From positions 1 through 38,825 of IMG/VR virus record IMGVR_UViG_3300042346_001123: a stretch of DNA of 38,825 nt. One strand, written 5' to 3'. The DNA comes from a virus. Numbering within the stretch: the first letter of the stretch is position 1; every line of letters starts with the position of its first letter. Positions 1-7,311 of the stretch are shown piece by piece. The notes below the pieces were generated by a model, which saw nothing but the letters and a program-made list of their open reading frames with translations, was not told the DNA's origin and searched no databases. The translations under genes were made by a program, and so were the position numbers.

Positions 1-2
1 CG

Positions 3-1883
3 TTTAATGAATTTGGAGGTAATCAGAATTTAATTAACGAGGAAAATGTAAAAAACAACCTTAAGACCCTTGAGGCTGAATACAGTAACACGGTTAAAAA
101 ATTAAAGGAAACAAAATCTCAACCAGCGCTATCAGATCCCCGACTAGAGACTGACAGACAAACTAAAATCAGAAAGTTAAGACAAGAACAACTCCAACAA
201 TCTTTGGGGATGTTGAAAGTCGAGAAAGAAGCCTGGGATGCTCATACTCAAACCGTTTTAGGGAATATTGCCAAAGAAAACAACGCCCAATTATTAAGCA
301 TAGAAAAGCAGATTAATAGCGGTAACGTACTGAGGGAATTAGAGGGGGCTGCAAGTGCTACCGATAAAGTTCAGGAGTTGCAAGTTCTACTTAGTCGAGA
401 AAAAGACATTAATAAGCAAGCCGAGTTAAGGTTGTCCCTAGAGAAAGCTATCAGGGAAGAACGGGAAGCCTGGGGAGCATTGGGGATTGCCGAAATTGAA
501 GCAATTAACAATCTTGAGTTAATCGCCTTAAAAAATCTGCTAAACCAAGGGAAAATTCTCAAGGAAGAATACGATCTAAAAATAGCACAGCAAGCCATAG
601 AAACATTGCAAAAACGAATTAGTTTAGAGACGGATGTTGGCAAGAAAATCAAGCTCCAATTACAGCTAGTTGAAGAACAAGGGCGGTTGATTGATGCAAA
701 CGTAAGGAGATACGAAGCAGGGTTAAACAAGGAAGCACAAGCCTACGAGAACACCATTAAACGCCAGAATAATGAACTAGACAATCAGAGTCGGAAATTC
801 GATATTCTCAATAAAGCCCTTCAGATGCGTTCGGAATTACAGGACGCACAGAAGGGGGTGTTTGACGCGGCTAATAGCTTTTACTCAGGGGAATTAGATG
901 CTTTAGTCCAAGGGGAACGCTCCGAACGGAAGAAAAAACAACTTGCAGAATTAATCTCGGCTATTAAATTAAAATCAGCTATGCAACAAGCTGAGTTTGA
1001 TAGACAAAGTCTGATATCCCAACAATTAATGAAAACCATCGAGTTTGAACGGGAGAAAATAGCTGCTAGAAGGGCGCTGAATGATGCGAAAATTGAAAAA
1101 AGAAAAGCTGATAATGCTCTTAAAGTAGCAAAAAAAGATCCTAGAACAACTCCAGAACAATTAGAGGAGCTGCAAACAGCAGCAGATATAGCAGAAGAGA
1201 ACGTTGGCTACCAAGAGCAAAATTTAGGTTTATTACGGAAACAAGGCATTATCCAGTCAAAAGTTTTCAAACTCCAGAGAGAAGCGTTAGAATTCCGCAG
1301 TCAAGGGGCTATTCGTTCGGCACAGGTAGACTTAGCGAACAACACCAGTAACAGATCATTGAGACGACAGCGTTTTGCTGATATTACATCCAGTGTGCTT
1401 GATAGTTTTGGAGTAGACAGTATAAATGATCTAACGGGTCGAGCCGCGGCGACGGGAGAACAAGCCCTCAGAGAAAGTGGATTAAGGGGGGGTAGAAGAC
1501 TTCCAGGGGGATTATCAGCAGAAGAACAGATGCGAAGCCTTAGAGGGGATTCTGGGGAGTTTTCTGGTGCAACAGGTAGCGCACCTTCTGAAATCTACAA
1601 ACTAACTGGCGGACTCGGTGGGGGGTCGGCATCATCTCCTCAATTAACAGATCCTCTCAAACTTCCCTCTGCTTTGTCTCCCGTCCTATCCCCCATCGTC
1701 TCCCCAGACTTCTCACGGGCATTGCAGCAAGCTACAGGGAAAGGTCAAACGACAATTTCTCCAACAATAAATATCCCGATTACCGTAATCGGCGATCAAA
1801 AAGTGGGAGAATCAATTAAGAAACAGGTTGAACCGAGGTTAGAAAATGTTATTCAACAAATGGTTAATCTCTCCCGTAATTAG
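3..1883 (+). CDS. Phage tail tape-measure-like protein, N-terminus cut by window edge
   Basis: The frame is open from base 3, so the internal TTG/ATG codons near 204 are not the true start; 626 residues are visible. Most of the protein is charged, Glu/Lys/Gln-rich sequence predicted to form long coiled coils (roughly residues 10-460). A Gly/Ser/Pro-rich linker follows, and the C-terminus is short and beta-rich (TINIPITVIG) before a final helix ending QQMVNLSRN. This long-coil plus compact-tail layout is typical of tape-measure proteins, which set tail length and enter the cell with the DNA. No transmembrane or lysozyme domain is visible in the part present. It could be another coiled-coil virion protein. 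Confidence 0.6.
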   Translation, partial: FNEFGGNQNLINEENVKNNLKTLEAEYSNTVKKLKETKSQPALSDPRLETDRQTKIRKLRQEQLQQSLGMLKVEKEAWDAHTQTVLGNIAKENNAQLLSIEKQINSGNVLRELEGAASATDKVQELQVLLSREKDINKQAELRLSLEKAIREEREAWGALGIAEIEAINNLELIALKNLLNQGKILKEEYDLKIAQQAIETLQKRISLETDVGKKIKLQLQLVEEQGRLIDANVRRYEAGLNKEAQAYENTIKRQNNELDNQSRKFDILNKALQMRSELQDAQKGVFDAANSFYSGELDALVQGERSERKKKQLAELISAIKLKSAMQQAEFDRQSLISQQLMKTIEFEREKIAARRALNDAKIEKRKADNALKVAKKDPRTTPEQLEELQTAADIAEENVGYQEQNLGLLRKQGIIQSKVFKLQREALEFRSQGAIRSAQVDLANNTSNRSLRRQRFADITSSVLDSFGVDSINDLTGRAAATGEQALRESGLRGGRRLPGGLSAEEQMRSLRGDSGEFSGATGSAPSEIYKLTGGLGGGSASSPQLTDPLKLPSALSPVLSPIVSPDFSRALQQATGKGQTTISPTINIPITVIGDQKVGESIKKQVEPRLENVIQQMVNLSRN

Positions 1884-2043
1884 TAGAGCCAATGGCATTC
1901 CCCATGGTGTTGTTTTGCCCCGTGAGTCTGAAGCTGAATGTGATAGCAAAAAGGGTAAATTTTCAGCGTCTATTCATAATCAGCAACCCTGGGAAAAAGA
2001 GTATACATGGACTAAGATCAAGGGATGGTGGATTGATAATTAA
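1846..2043 (+). CDS. Small Trp-rich protein overlapping the tape-measure end
   Basis: 65 codons in the +1 frame relative to the tape-measure gene, overlapping its last 38 bases. The C-terminal half (PWEKEYTWTKIKGWWIDN) is Trp-rich and looks like real protein; the first 15 residues lie in the overlap, so translation may start later. No clear Shine-Dalgarno sequence is present. A frameshift extension of the tape measure is conceivable but no slippery site was recognised. A terminator follows within 50 bases, so this closes the tail transcript. Function unknown. Confidence 0.45.
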   Translation: MLFNKWLISPVISRANGIPHGVVLPRESEAECDSKKGKFSASIHNQQPWEKEYTWTKIKGWWIDN

Positions 2044-2087
2044 TTATGACTATTAAGATTAATTATAGACTGAAAATATATACAATA

Positions 2088-2125
2088 TTAAACCCCGTAA
2101 AACATTGTTATTTTACGGGGTTTAA
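2088..2125. terminator. Bidirectional intrinsic terminator
   Basis: A perfect 15-bp inverted repeat (TTAAACCCCGTAAAA with its complement) around an 8-base loop. It lies between the rightward tail transcript and the leftward BRO gene, and the A/T ends supply a U-run in both directions. Confidence 0.8.
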
Positions 2126-2150
2126 ATAGTCTGAAACTATTGATTTATGT

Positions 2151-2933
2151 TCACTTGACGCGATCGCCAATAGCTCGAATCAATTTAGTGGCGTACCATT
2201 TCAACTGAGGGATATTTTTACCCCCGTTAGTAGAGTTTAAAATCAACTTACCCAACCCCTCACTACTGGATGTGAGTTGATATTGAATACGCCCCTTCGC
2301 GTCACGGGTCAACACTTGCAAGCCCAACTCACACAGCATTTTATTGAGGTCGCGGGGTGTCATTTTAACGCCACTCGCTTCAAACATCGAACAAACCTCT
2401 GTGACCGTTGACAGGGTTTCAGGGAGTTCGATACTGGATACAATTAACTTCTGAGCATCCAGATAAATCTCACGGTTTGTGGTGTCAATTTTGGAGGCGA
2501 GTGTAACCAGCCCCCAAGACTCCACGACGGGAGATTCTAACCCGCATAATGAGAGGGCTTTTTTAGCGTATTCCAAAGCGTCAAACGATGACGGTGAGGT
2601 GATAGCTCTTTGATGGGTGTAACTGCCAGTTTCTCGGATGGAAGGTAAGACTTCCTCAAAAACCCAGTCCTGAAACTTTTCAGCAGCCGGGAGACTTGAC
2701 CGCATGATTAATTGATAAAGTCCAGGCTCACTGATAAAATTCGGGCTTTTACCCGGTTTACCTAAATCTAACTGCTGGTTATATTTACCTGAAACGTTAT
2801 CCTGCAATGCTTTTGATGGATTTGCGTACCCCAAAGCCTTAGCAACTTGTGAAGCATTGAACCAAGGTTGACCGTCAATGACTATGACATCAAGGGAGTT
2901 TTGCTCGAAAACAAAAACTGATATACTTTGCAT
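2151..2933 (-). CDS. BRO-N family phage antirepressor-like protein
   Basis: 260 residues. Residues about 4-105 are a BRO-N domain: VIDGQPWFNASQVAKALGY, then ISEPGLYQLIMRSSLPAAE, then FQDWVFEEVLPSIRETGSY, the signature of phage Ant/BRO DNA-binding proteins. The C-terminal part (about 175-260) resembles a winged-helix C-terminal antirepressor domain (MTPRDLNKMLCELGLQ). Such proteins regulate phage lysogeny or bind DNA. It is transcribed alone toward the terminator at 2088-2125, from a promoter about 70 bases upstream whose 5' leader folds. It is one of five antirepressor-type genes in the window. Confidence 0.85.
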   Translation of the reverse strand: MQSISVFVFEQNSLDVIVIDGQPWFNASQVAKALGYANPSKALQDNVSGKYNQQLDLGKPGKSPNFISEPGLYQLIMRSSLPAAEKFQDWVFEEVLPSIRETGSYTHQRAITSPSSFDALEYAKKALSLCGLESPVVESWGLVTLASKIDTTNREIYLDAQKLIVSSIELPETLSTVTEVCSMFEASGVKMTPRDLNKMLCELGLQVLTRDAKGRIQYQLTSSSEGLGKLILNSTNGGKNIPQLKWYATKLIRAIGDRVK

Positions 2934-3004
2934 TAGTTGACCTGTGTATTAGGTTGACTCATCCCCCGGACATTTACAGTGTTGCGGGGGTATTCCTTAT
3001 TATA
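2934..3004 (-). promoter_or_regulatory. BRO promoter and 5'-terminal hairpin leader
   Basis: On the minus strand a TATAAT -10 box (2999-3004) is followed after 8 bases by a stem CCCCCG/CGGGGG (2985-2990 with 2963-2968), so the transcript would begin with a hairpin. Nearer the start, ACCT and AGGT bracket a short loop and could hide the AGGT ribosome-binding sequence. The KilA-N gene at 17499 has a nearly matching leader. Confidence 0.6.
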
Positions 3005-3055
3005 TCGGATTTTAAAGCTGGTAATTGGAATTAAGCCCAACCCGAATCCAGTCAC

Positions 3056-3086
3056 AAAAAGAGGGAGTCGAAACCCCCTCTTTTTT
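3056..3086. terminator. Intrinsic terminator upstream of the CRISPR locus
   Basis: AAAAAGAGGG pairs with CCCTCTTTTT around an 10-base loop, with T-runs suitable for termination in either direction. It separates the BRO promoter from the CRISPR locus and insulates the RNA-like segment at 3087-3273. Confidence 0.65.
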
Positions 3087-3273
3087 GGTGATTACCTATT
3101 TTTAAAATTGCTAACCATATCTGGCTAGAGAATATTCCCTCTTCATCGCCTAATCGTTAATCCTTTCGGCTCCAAGGGCAGCTTTTGGCTTGCCGATCTA
3201 AACATCGGTGATTCCATTATATACAACTATAATTGGAAATGTCAACATATACGTTTCAATTTCTTAAATAGGT
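3087..3273 (+). ncRNA. Candidate CRISPR accessory RNA or autoregulatory region bounded by degenerate repeats
   Basis: No gene is seen in 2934-3273. Bases 3087-3115 resemble the 3' three-quarters of the array repeat on the + strand: GGTGATTACCT is identical to repeat 15, then a T/A-rich stretch and ATTG. Bases 3253-3273 resemble the same repeat on the - strand (GTTTCAAT...TTAAATAGG). The blocks 3094-3110 and 3257-3273 are inverted repeats of each other (14 of 17 positions). Between them are short stems such as CCGAT/ATCGG near 3192-3207 and CCAA/TTGG near 3172. A TATAAT at 3228-3233 may be the effector's own promoter. It could be a tracr-like RNA, a relic mini-array or an autoregulatory target; which one cannot be decided from sequence. 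Confidence 0.4.
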
Positions 3274-4947
3274 ATGTCTAATTTTAGCGATAATGTGCGA
3301 ACAAAGGAGTTTAAGCTCATTCTATCCTCGGAACAAGAGCGAACCCTAGAAGATTGGATGCTAGTCTGTAAGTGGGTTTGGAATCGTTCACTGGGATTGA
3401 TAGAGGAATTTAACGAGTGGAACCCCTACGATAGAATATCAAAGTCTAACGTCCCCGCTACTCCCCTGCAACGATATGATCGCAAGCTCAAGCAATGGGT
3501 ACGAATTGAGATCCCAGATTGGAAGATGGGGATTGAACGAGTTGAGAAGAAAAGGGGATTCATCCATCCCGTTGCTATTGATGAGAATAGTCCGGTTATT
3601 GACTCACTAGATTCTAAAAAATCAGTGCTATACGGATTTCTAAAAATGTTTGGACATCAACACCACAAAGATCGGATCGTGACTTATTTAATTAGAGGTG
3701 AGGAACGAAAAGTCAATTTCACCGACTGCCCTGCAAAATTTATCCAAGGGGTAGCGCATGAACTCTCGAAGGCTTGGGAGGGATTTCTGGCGGGTCGCCA
3801 TAGTCGTCCCCGATTCAAAACAGCCAAAGATAAGGTGATGACTTTGATCCACTATAACGCCAGGGATCTAGGGGTTAAGGATGGTAAAATTAATATTCCT
3901 AAGTTGGGTTATATTGAAGTAATTGGGCTTGATAAGCGGTGGTATGGTTGCGATTTTAACCCGATGAAAATTTGCAAAAAAGCGTCGGGGTGGTATATAC
4001 AATTAACTGCGTCCGTCCCTGTCAAACAAGCCAAGAAGACAGGGTTATGTTGTGGAATTGACCCCGGACATCAGTTTGTTATGGCATTGGATAATGGTCA
4101 CACTATTGAGGCTGCACAACCATTGAAACGTGGGTTAAAACGTTTAAGAAAAATGCAGCAACAATTATCTCGCAAGTATCGAATGAACGGGGGGAAGACT
4201 AAGAACTGGGAGAAACTTAACAATAAGATTGCTAAACTTCACGAAAAGATCGCCCGTCACCGTCGATCTTTTAACCATTGGCATTCGACTAATTTAATTA
4301 ATTGGTTTGATGTGATTTTTGTAGAAGATTATAAACCCGCCAATGTTTACCGAAAAGCTAAAGCTAAGGCAAAACTAGATACAGAGGGGGCTCCAATGGT
4401 AGCTGCAAATGGTACGGCTATCTATGAGAAGAACAATCAGAAACGCAAGCGGGGAAGTAATAGAACAGGAAATGATGTGGCTATCGGTCAGGCTATTGAT
4501 CTATTAGAAACCAAGGGAAAGGAACACGGAAAGTTAGTAATTCGGGTCGATAATTGGGGGACTACTTTATGTTGTGCAAAGTGTGGACACCAAGAGAAGA
4601 AAAAACTATCACAACGAACTCACAAATGCTCTAATTGTGGCTATACTGTGGCTCGTGATGTTAACTCAGGACAGAATATTAAACTGAAAGGTTTGGCTCA
4701 AATGGCAATCAATCAAGGTGTGGAGTTATCCGATAATTTCTGGTATAAATTCTTGATTGATAAAAATTCGGCAACCCCTAGCGGTTCTAAGAAGGCGACC
4801 AAGAAAAAGCCTAAAAAGTCAGACACCGTAATCATTCCAGATGATTTGTTTAAAAATGGGGTTCACGAATTTTTGATCGGTGAAACTGCCAAAACTCGTG
4901 CTATAATAAATGAAATGAGCTTAGGTAATTTCGATAGAAACGCCTGA
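3274..4947 (+). CDS. Compact Cas12 / TnpB-type RuvC nuclease (solitary type V-U-like CRISPR effector)
   Basis: 557 residues. An N-terminal TnpB-like helical region (about 1-185) ends in the family block WEGFLAGRHSRPRFK (168-182). The split RuvC domain has D263 (CCGIDPG), E351 (IFVEDY) and D462 (ARDVNSGQNI), so it looks catalytically intact. A zinc ribbon, C434-x2-C437 and C452-x2-C455, sits between RuvC II and III. A C-terminal extension of about 85 residues is Lys-rich (SKKATKKKPKKS). IS605-type TnpB is usually nearer 400 residues. No TnpA, Cas1, Cas2 or other cas gene is near, and a CRISPR array starts 20 bases after the stop. The start codon has no good ribosome-binding site and abuts a repeat-like sequence. 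Exact subtype (for example V-U2) is not assignable from sequence alone. Confidence 0.85.
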   Translation: MSNFSDNVRTKEFKLILSSEQERTLEDWMLVCKWVWNRSLGLIEEFNEWNPYDRISKSNVPATPLQRYDRKLKQWVRIEIPDWKMGIERVEKKRGFIHPVAIDENSPVIDSLDSKKSVLYGFLKMFGHQHHKDRIVTYLIRGEERKVNFTDCPAKFIQGVAHELSKAWEGFLAGRHSRPRFKTAKDKVMTLIHYNARDLGVKDGKINIPKLGYIEVIGLDKRWYGCDFNPMKICKKASGWYIQLTASVPVKQAKKTGLCCGIDPGHQFVMALDNGHTIEAAQPLKRGLKRLRKMQQQLSRKYRMNGGKTKNWEKLNNKIAKLHEKIARHRRSFNHWHSTNLINWFDVIFVEDYKPANVYRKAKAKAKLDTEGAPMVAANGTAIYEKNNQKRKRGSNRTGNDVAIGQAIDLLETKGKEHGKLVIRVDNWGTTLCCAKCGHQEKKKLSQRTHKCSNCGYTVARDVNSGQNIKLKGLAQMAINQGVELSDNFWYKFLIDKNSATPSGSKKATKKKPKKSDTVIIPDDLFKNGVHEFLIGETAKTRAIINEMSLGNFDRNA

Positions 4948-4950
4948 AAC
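4923..4950 (+). repeat. Possible degenerate CRISPR repeat overlapping the effector stop codon
   Basis: AGGTAATT... ...CCTGAAAC has the same outer sequence and nearly the same spacing as AGGTGATT...GGATTGAAAC in the array repeats. If real, the last effector codons run through an eroded repeat. The match in the middle is poor, so this is tentative. Confidence 0.25.
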
Positions 4951-4966
4951 ACTTGCGGATTAAGCT

Positions 4967-6137
4967 CTCGCAATAGGTGATTATCTGGTTTAAGGATTGA
5001 AACCTCCCTCCTGGGGTGTGTAGGATTGGTATTAATCCGACTCGCAATAGGTGATTATCTGGTTTAAGGATTGAAACTTATTGAATCCTGTGCGATCGCC
5101 ACACTTTCGGGCTTTGATCTCGCAATAGGTGATTATCTGGTTTAAGGATTGAAACAGAAGATAATTTGAGTCCCCCCTTTACTTTTGAATTGATCTCGCA
5201 ATAGGTGATTATCTGGTTTAAGGATTGAAACACAACGGCTCCCATATTGAGTTTCAAATACTTTTCCCTCGCAATAGGTGATTATCTGGTTTAAGGATTG
5301 AAACGCGACTGTTCAACACCGGAATTAAATATAATTCCCGCTCGCAATAGGTGATTATCTGGTTTAAGGATTGAAACTTTCCCATAACTTATCCGGCGGT
5401 TGCTGTTTAGAGAACTCGCAATAGGTGATTATCTGGTTTAAGGATTGAAACTCAAAACCCATACACAGAGGGAGTGCCGGGTAAGTCGCTCGCAATAGGT
5501 GATTGCCTGTTTTAAGGATTGAAACAACGGGTGGGAATCCATTTTTATTAATGATTTAATCAAGCTCGCAATAGGTGATTATCTGGTTTAAGGATTGAAA
5601 CCAGAAAATCAGATTGATTGTATCATAATTGACCCGTTAGATTTCTCGCAATAGGTGATTGCCTGTTTTAAGAATTGAAACATCCATGTTGAATAGTTGG
5701 ATTGCTTGACAACAATACTCGCAATAGGTGATTGCCTGTTTTAAGAATTGAAACTTTAACCCTTCTACAGCATCACTGGATGATATTAAGCCTCGCAATA
5801 GGTGATTGCCTGTTTTAAGAATTGAAACTATATCAGCGATATGGCCGGGCTTTATGGGTATTGCTTGGAGCACTCGCAATAGGTGATTGCCTGTTTTAAG
5901 GATTGAAACATATCGAGATTAATTCATTTGAAAATACTCCCATTGCTGCTCGCAATAGGTGATTGCCTGTTTTAAGGATTGAAACGATTGAATTTGAGCT
6001 ACCATGTCATTAAGTCCTTTAACTATTTCTCGCAATAGGTGATTACCTGTTTTAAGGATTGAAACGATTGGAGTCGGTTGGGAAGCCTTGCAAACGTTAC
6101 CTCGCAATAGGTGATTGCCTGTTTTAAGGATTGAAAC
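4967..6137 (+). CRISPR. CRISPR array, 16 repeats of 37 bp and 15 spacers of 35-44 bp
   Basis: Repeats start at 4967, 5041, 5119, 5195, 5268, 5341, 5415, 5489, 5565, 5645, 5718, 5792, 5873, 5949, 6029 and 6101. All begin CTCGCAATAGGTGATT and end in the common motif ATTGAAAC. The middle varies: ATTATCTGGTTTAAGG in repeats 1-7 and 9, ATTGCCTGTTTTAAGG in 8, 13, 14 and 16, the same with AAGAATTG in 10-12, and ATTACCTG in 15. Orientation by the GAAAC end is rightward, the same as the effector, leaving only 19 bases for a leader. Spacer 2 contains HIP1, pointing to cyanobacterial targets. Short open frames across the array are artefacts of the repeats. Confidence 0.97.
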
Positions 6138-6170
6138 AGGAGATAGGGGTATTTTTCAACCCCGTTGTTT

Positions 6171-6593
6171 TTACCGACCAAGGGACGCTCTAGCATCACT
6201 CAGTATCTTGTTCATCTGGGCTTCCGTAATATCAAAGTCGGGTGTGTTGGGTCTGATGCGCCCGTTGCTGAATGCTTTCCCTGCGTAGCTGCGAATTACG
6301 GGGATTGTAGCGGGTCGGGGTCGGGTTTGGGTTGTTACAGGTCGCAAGGTTTTGTATGCGTTCATCCACTTATTAGTCTTGACCGTTGCCCAATTCCCGT
6401 TAAGGACTACACCCTTCTCGGTACGGATGAAATGGACTGTTTGGCCGTTTTCCATTAATTCAGTCCAACCATAGCGGATTTCAATCGTCCCATCTGGGTG
6501 AACCATTTTGATTGTGTCGATTGTGATTCCGTCAAACGTTGAGGTGTAGCTTGAGATGATTTCGGTTGTGATTGTGGCGATTTGAGCTACCAT
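6171..6593 (-). CDS. Unknown phage protein related to a CRISPR-targeted gene
   Basis: 140 residues, starting MVAQIATITTEI; N-terminal half beta-rich (GTIEIRYGWTELMENGQTVHF), C-terminal half basic and Pro/Arg-rich (TTQTRPRPATIPVIRSYAGK) ending in a helix. No domain recognised. Its stop lies 34 bases from the last CRISPR repeat. Spacer 14 read on the minus strand contains the start of a homologous gene (ATGGTAGCTCAAAT, encoding MVAQI), and spacer 15 resembles sequence about 35-70 bases upstream of this start. The gene family therefore occurs in elements this array targets. A GGATCTAAATATC leader precedes the ATG, giving a weak ribosome-binding site. Confidence 0.7.
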   Translation of the reverse strand: MVAQIATITTEIISSYTSTFDGITIDTIKMVHPDGTIEIRYGWTELMENGQTVHFIRTEKGVVLNGNWATVKTNKWMNAYKTLRPVTTQTRPRPATIPVIRSYAGKAFSNGRIRPNTPDFDITEAQMNKILSDARASLGR

Positions 6594-6664
6594 GATATTT
6601 AGATCCTTAGTTGGGTTGGGTGGAGTCGGTTGGGTGTCCCTGGTAAGTTGCTCGACCGACTTTG

Positions 6665-6812
6665 TTTTACTTCTATGTTTTACATCTTAACCGATTTGTT
6701 TTACTTTGTCTAGTGGTTTTACTTTAGTATTACTTATAGGTTTATACTGTTTTACAGAATTACAATCAATTTTACTTATATGTCTTACTATTCGTTTTAC
6801 ATCGTGCTACAC
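6665..6812. promoter_or_regulatory. Repeated TTTTAC boxes: operator or centromere-like array
   Basis: TTTTAC occurs at 6665, 6678, 6699, 6717, 6750, 6770 and 6795, with one-base variants at 6728 (TATTAC) and 6783 (TCTTAC). Spacings cluster near 11-13 and 18-22 bases, close to one and two helical turns. All are on the + strand, upstream of a ribbon-helix-helix gene, and a likely -10 (TACACT, 6807-6812) ends the region. Ribbon-helix-helix proteins bind such short arrays as operators or partition sites; replication iterons are the alternative. Confidence 0.6.
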
Positions 6813-6842
6813 TTGAAGGTAAGACACAAAAGGAGTAAACCG

Positions 6843-7214
6843 ATGGCGGCTAACAAATTAATTAACTTTCGATGCCCTGATGACTTACTTGCTGCGATTG
6901 AAGTCTACGGCAGGGAACACTACCCTAACGGTCGGGGTAATACTGATTTTGACCAAAGCAAAGCACTCAGAGATATTCTAATTTCTGGTCTGGAGAGTTT
7001 AACTAACGGGGAAGTGAAACTTGAGAGGGAACCCGTAAAATACAAGTCAGACAATAGCTCCTATGTGGAGTTGTTGGATAGGATTGCCAAACTAGAGGCG
7101 CAGCAACCCACAGCTATTGATCCAACTATTATGGCGCGGCTAGATGCGATGGAGGCTGCAATCGCATTTGAGAAGGTGATGGGGATTTTGAAACAAATTG
7201 AAACCCCTAGTTGA
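6843..7214 (+). CDS. Ribbon-helix-helix DNA-binding protein with coiled-coil tail
   Basis: 123 residues from the ATG at 6843, preceded by AAAAGGAG at about 8 bases; an upstream in-frame ATG at 6780 lies inside the box array and has no site. The N-terminus KLINFRCPDDLLAAIEVYG (a beta strand followed by helix) and ALRDILISGLESL match the ribbon-helix-helix fold. The C-terminus has coiled-coil character (DRIAKLEAQQP, ARLDAMEAAIAFEKVMGIL) suitable for oligomerisation. The upstream TTTTAC array is a plausible binding site, so autoregulation or plasmid/prophage partition is likely. No ParA gene is visible in the window. Confidence 0.7.
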   Translation: MAANKLINFRCPDDLLAAIEVYGREHYPNGRGNTDFDQSKALRDILISGLESLTNGEVKLEREPVKYKSDNSSYVELLDRIAKLEAQQPTAIDPTIMARLDAMEAAIAFEKVMGILKQIETPS

Positions 7215-7247
7215 TTTTTAATCGGAATCAAGCAATTATCACTAATT

Positions 7248-7280
7248 AAAAAGGGTAGAGATTGAACCTCTACCCTTTTT
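7248..7280. terminator. Bidirectional terminator between convergent genes
   Basis: AAAAAGGGTAGAG and CTCTACCCTTTTT form a perfect 13-bp stem with a 7-base loop, placed between the rightward ribbon-helix-helix gene and the leftward DinD gene. Confidence 0.85.
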
Positions 7281-7311
7281 AATGTTTGGTTTTAACTAAG
7301 TATTCTGCTAA

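Noticed and set aside
371-730. Minus-strand open frame of 119 codons
   Set aside because: Antisense to the coiled-coil tape-measure gene, which has continuous coding character from the window edge.
2934-3004. BRO leader as a known riboswitch
   Set aside because: It matches no riboswitch consensus I can recognise; only simple hairpins are supported.
3274-4947. Effector as an IS200/IS605 transposon gene
   Set aside because: No TnpA and no recognised transposon end hairpins, and a genuine CRISPR array follows directly; the gene is also much longer than normal TnpB. The TnpB relationship itself is kept.
5378-5414. Spacer 6 shares 13 bases (ATCCGGCGGTTGC) with the hairpin near 12620
   Set aside because: About one 13-base match is expected by chance for this many spacers against this window, and nothing else extends it.
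5637-6107. Two minus-strand open frames across the CRISPR array
   Set aside because: They are made of repeat translations (SILKTGNHLLRE) and spacers, so they are artefacts.
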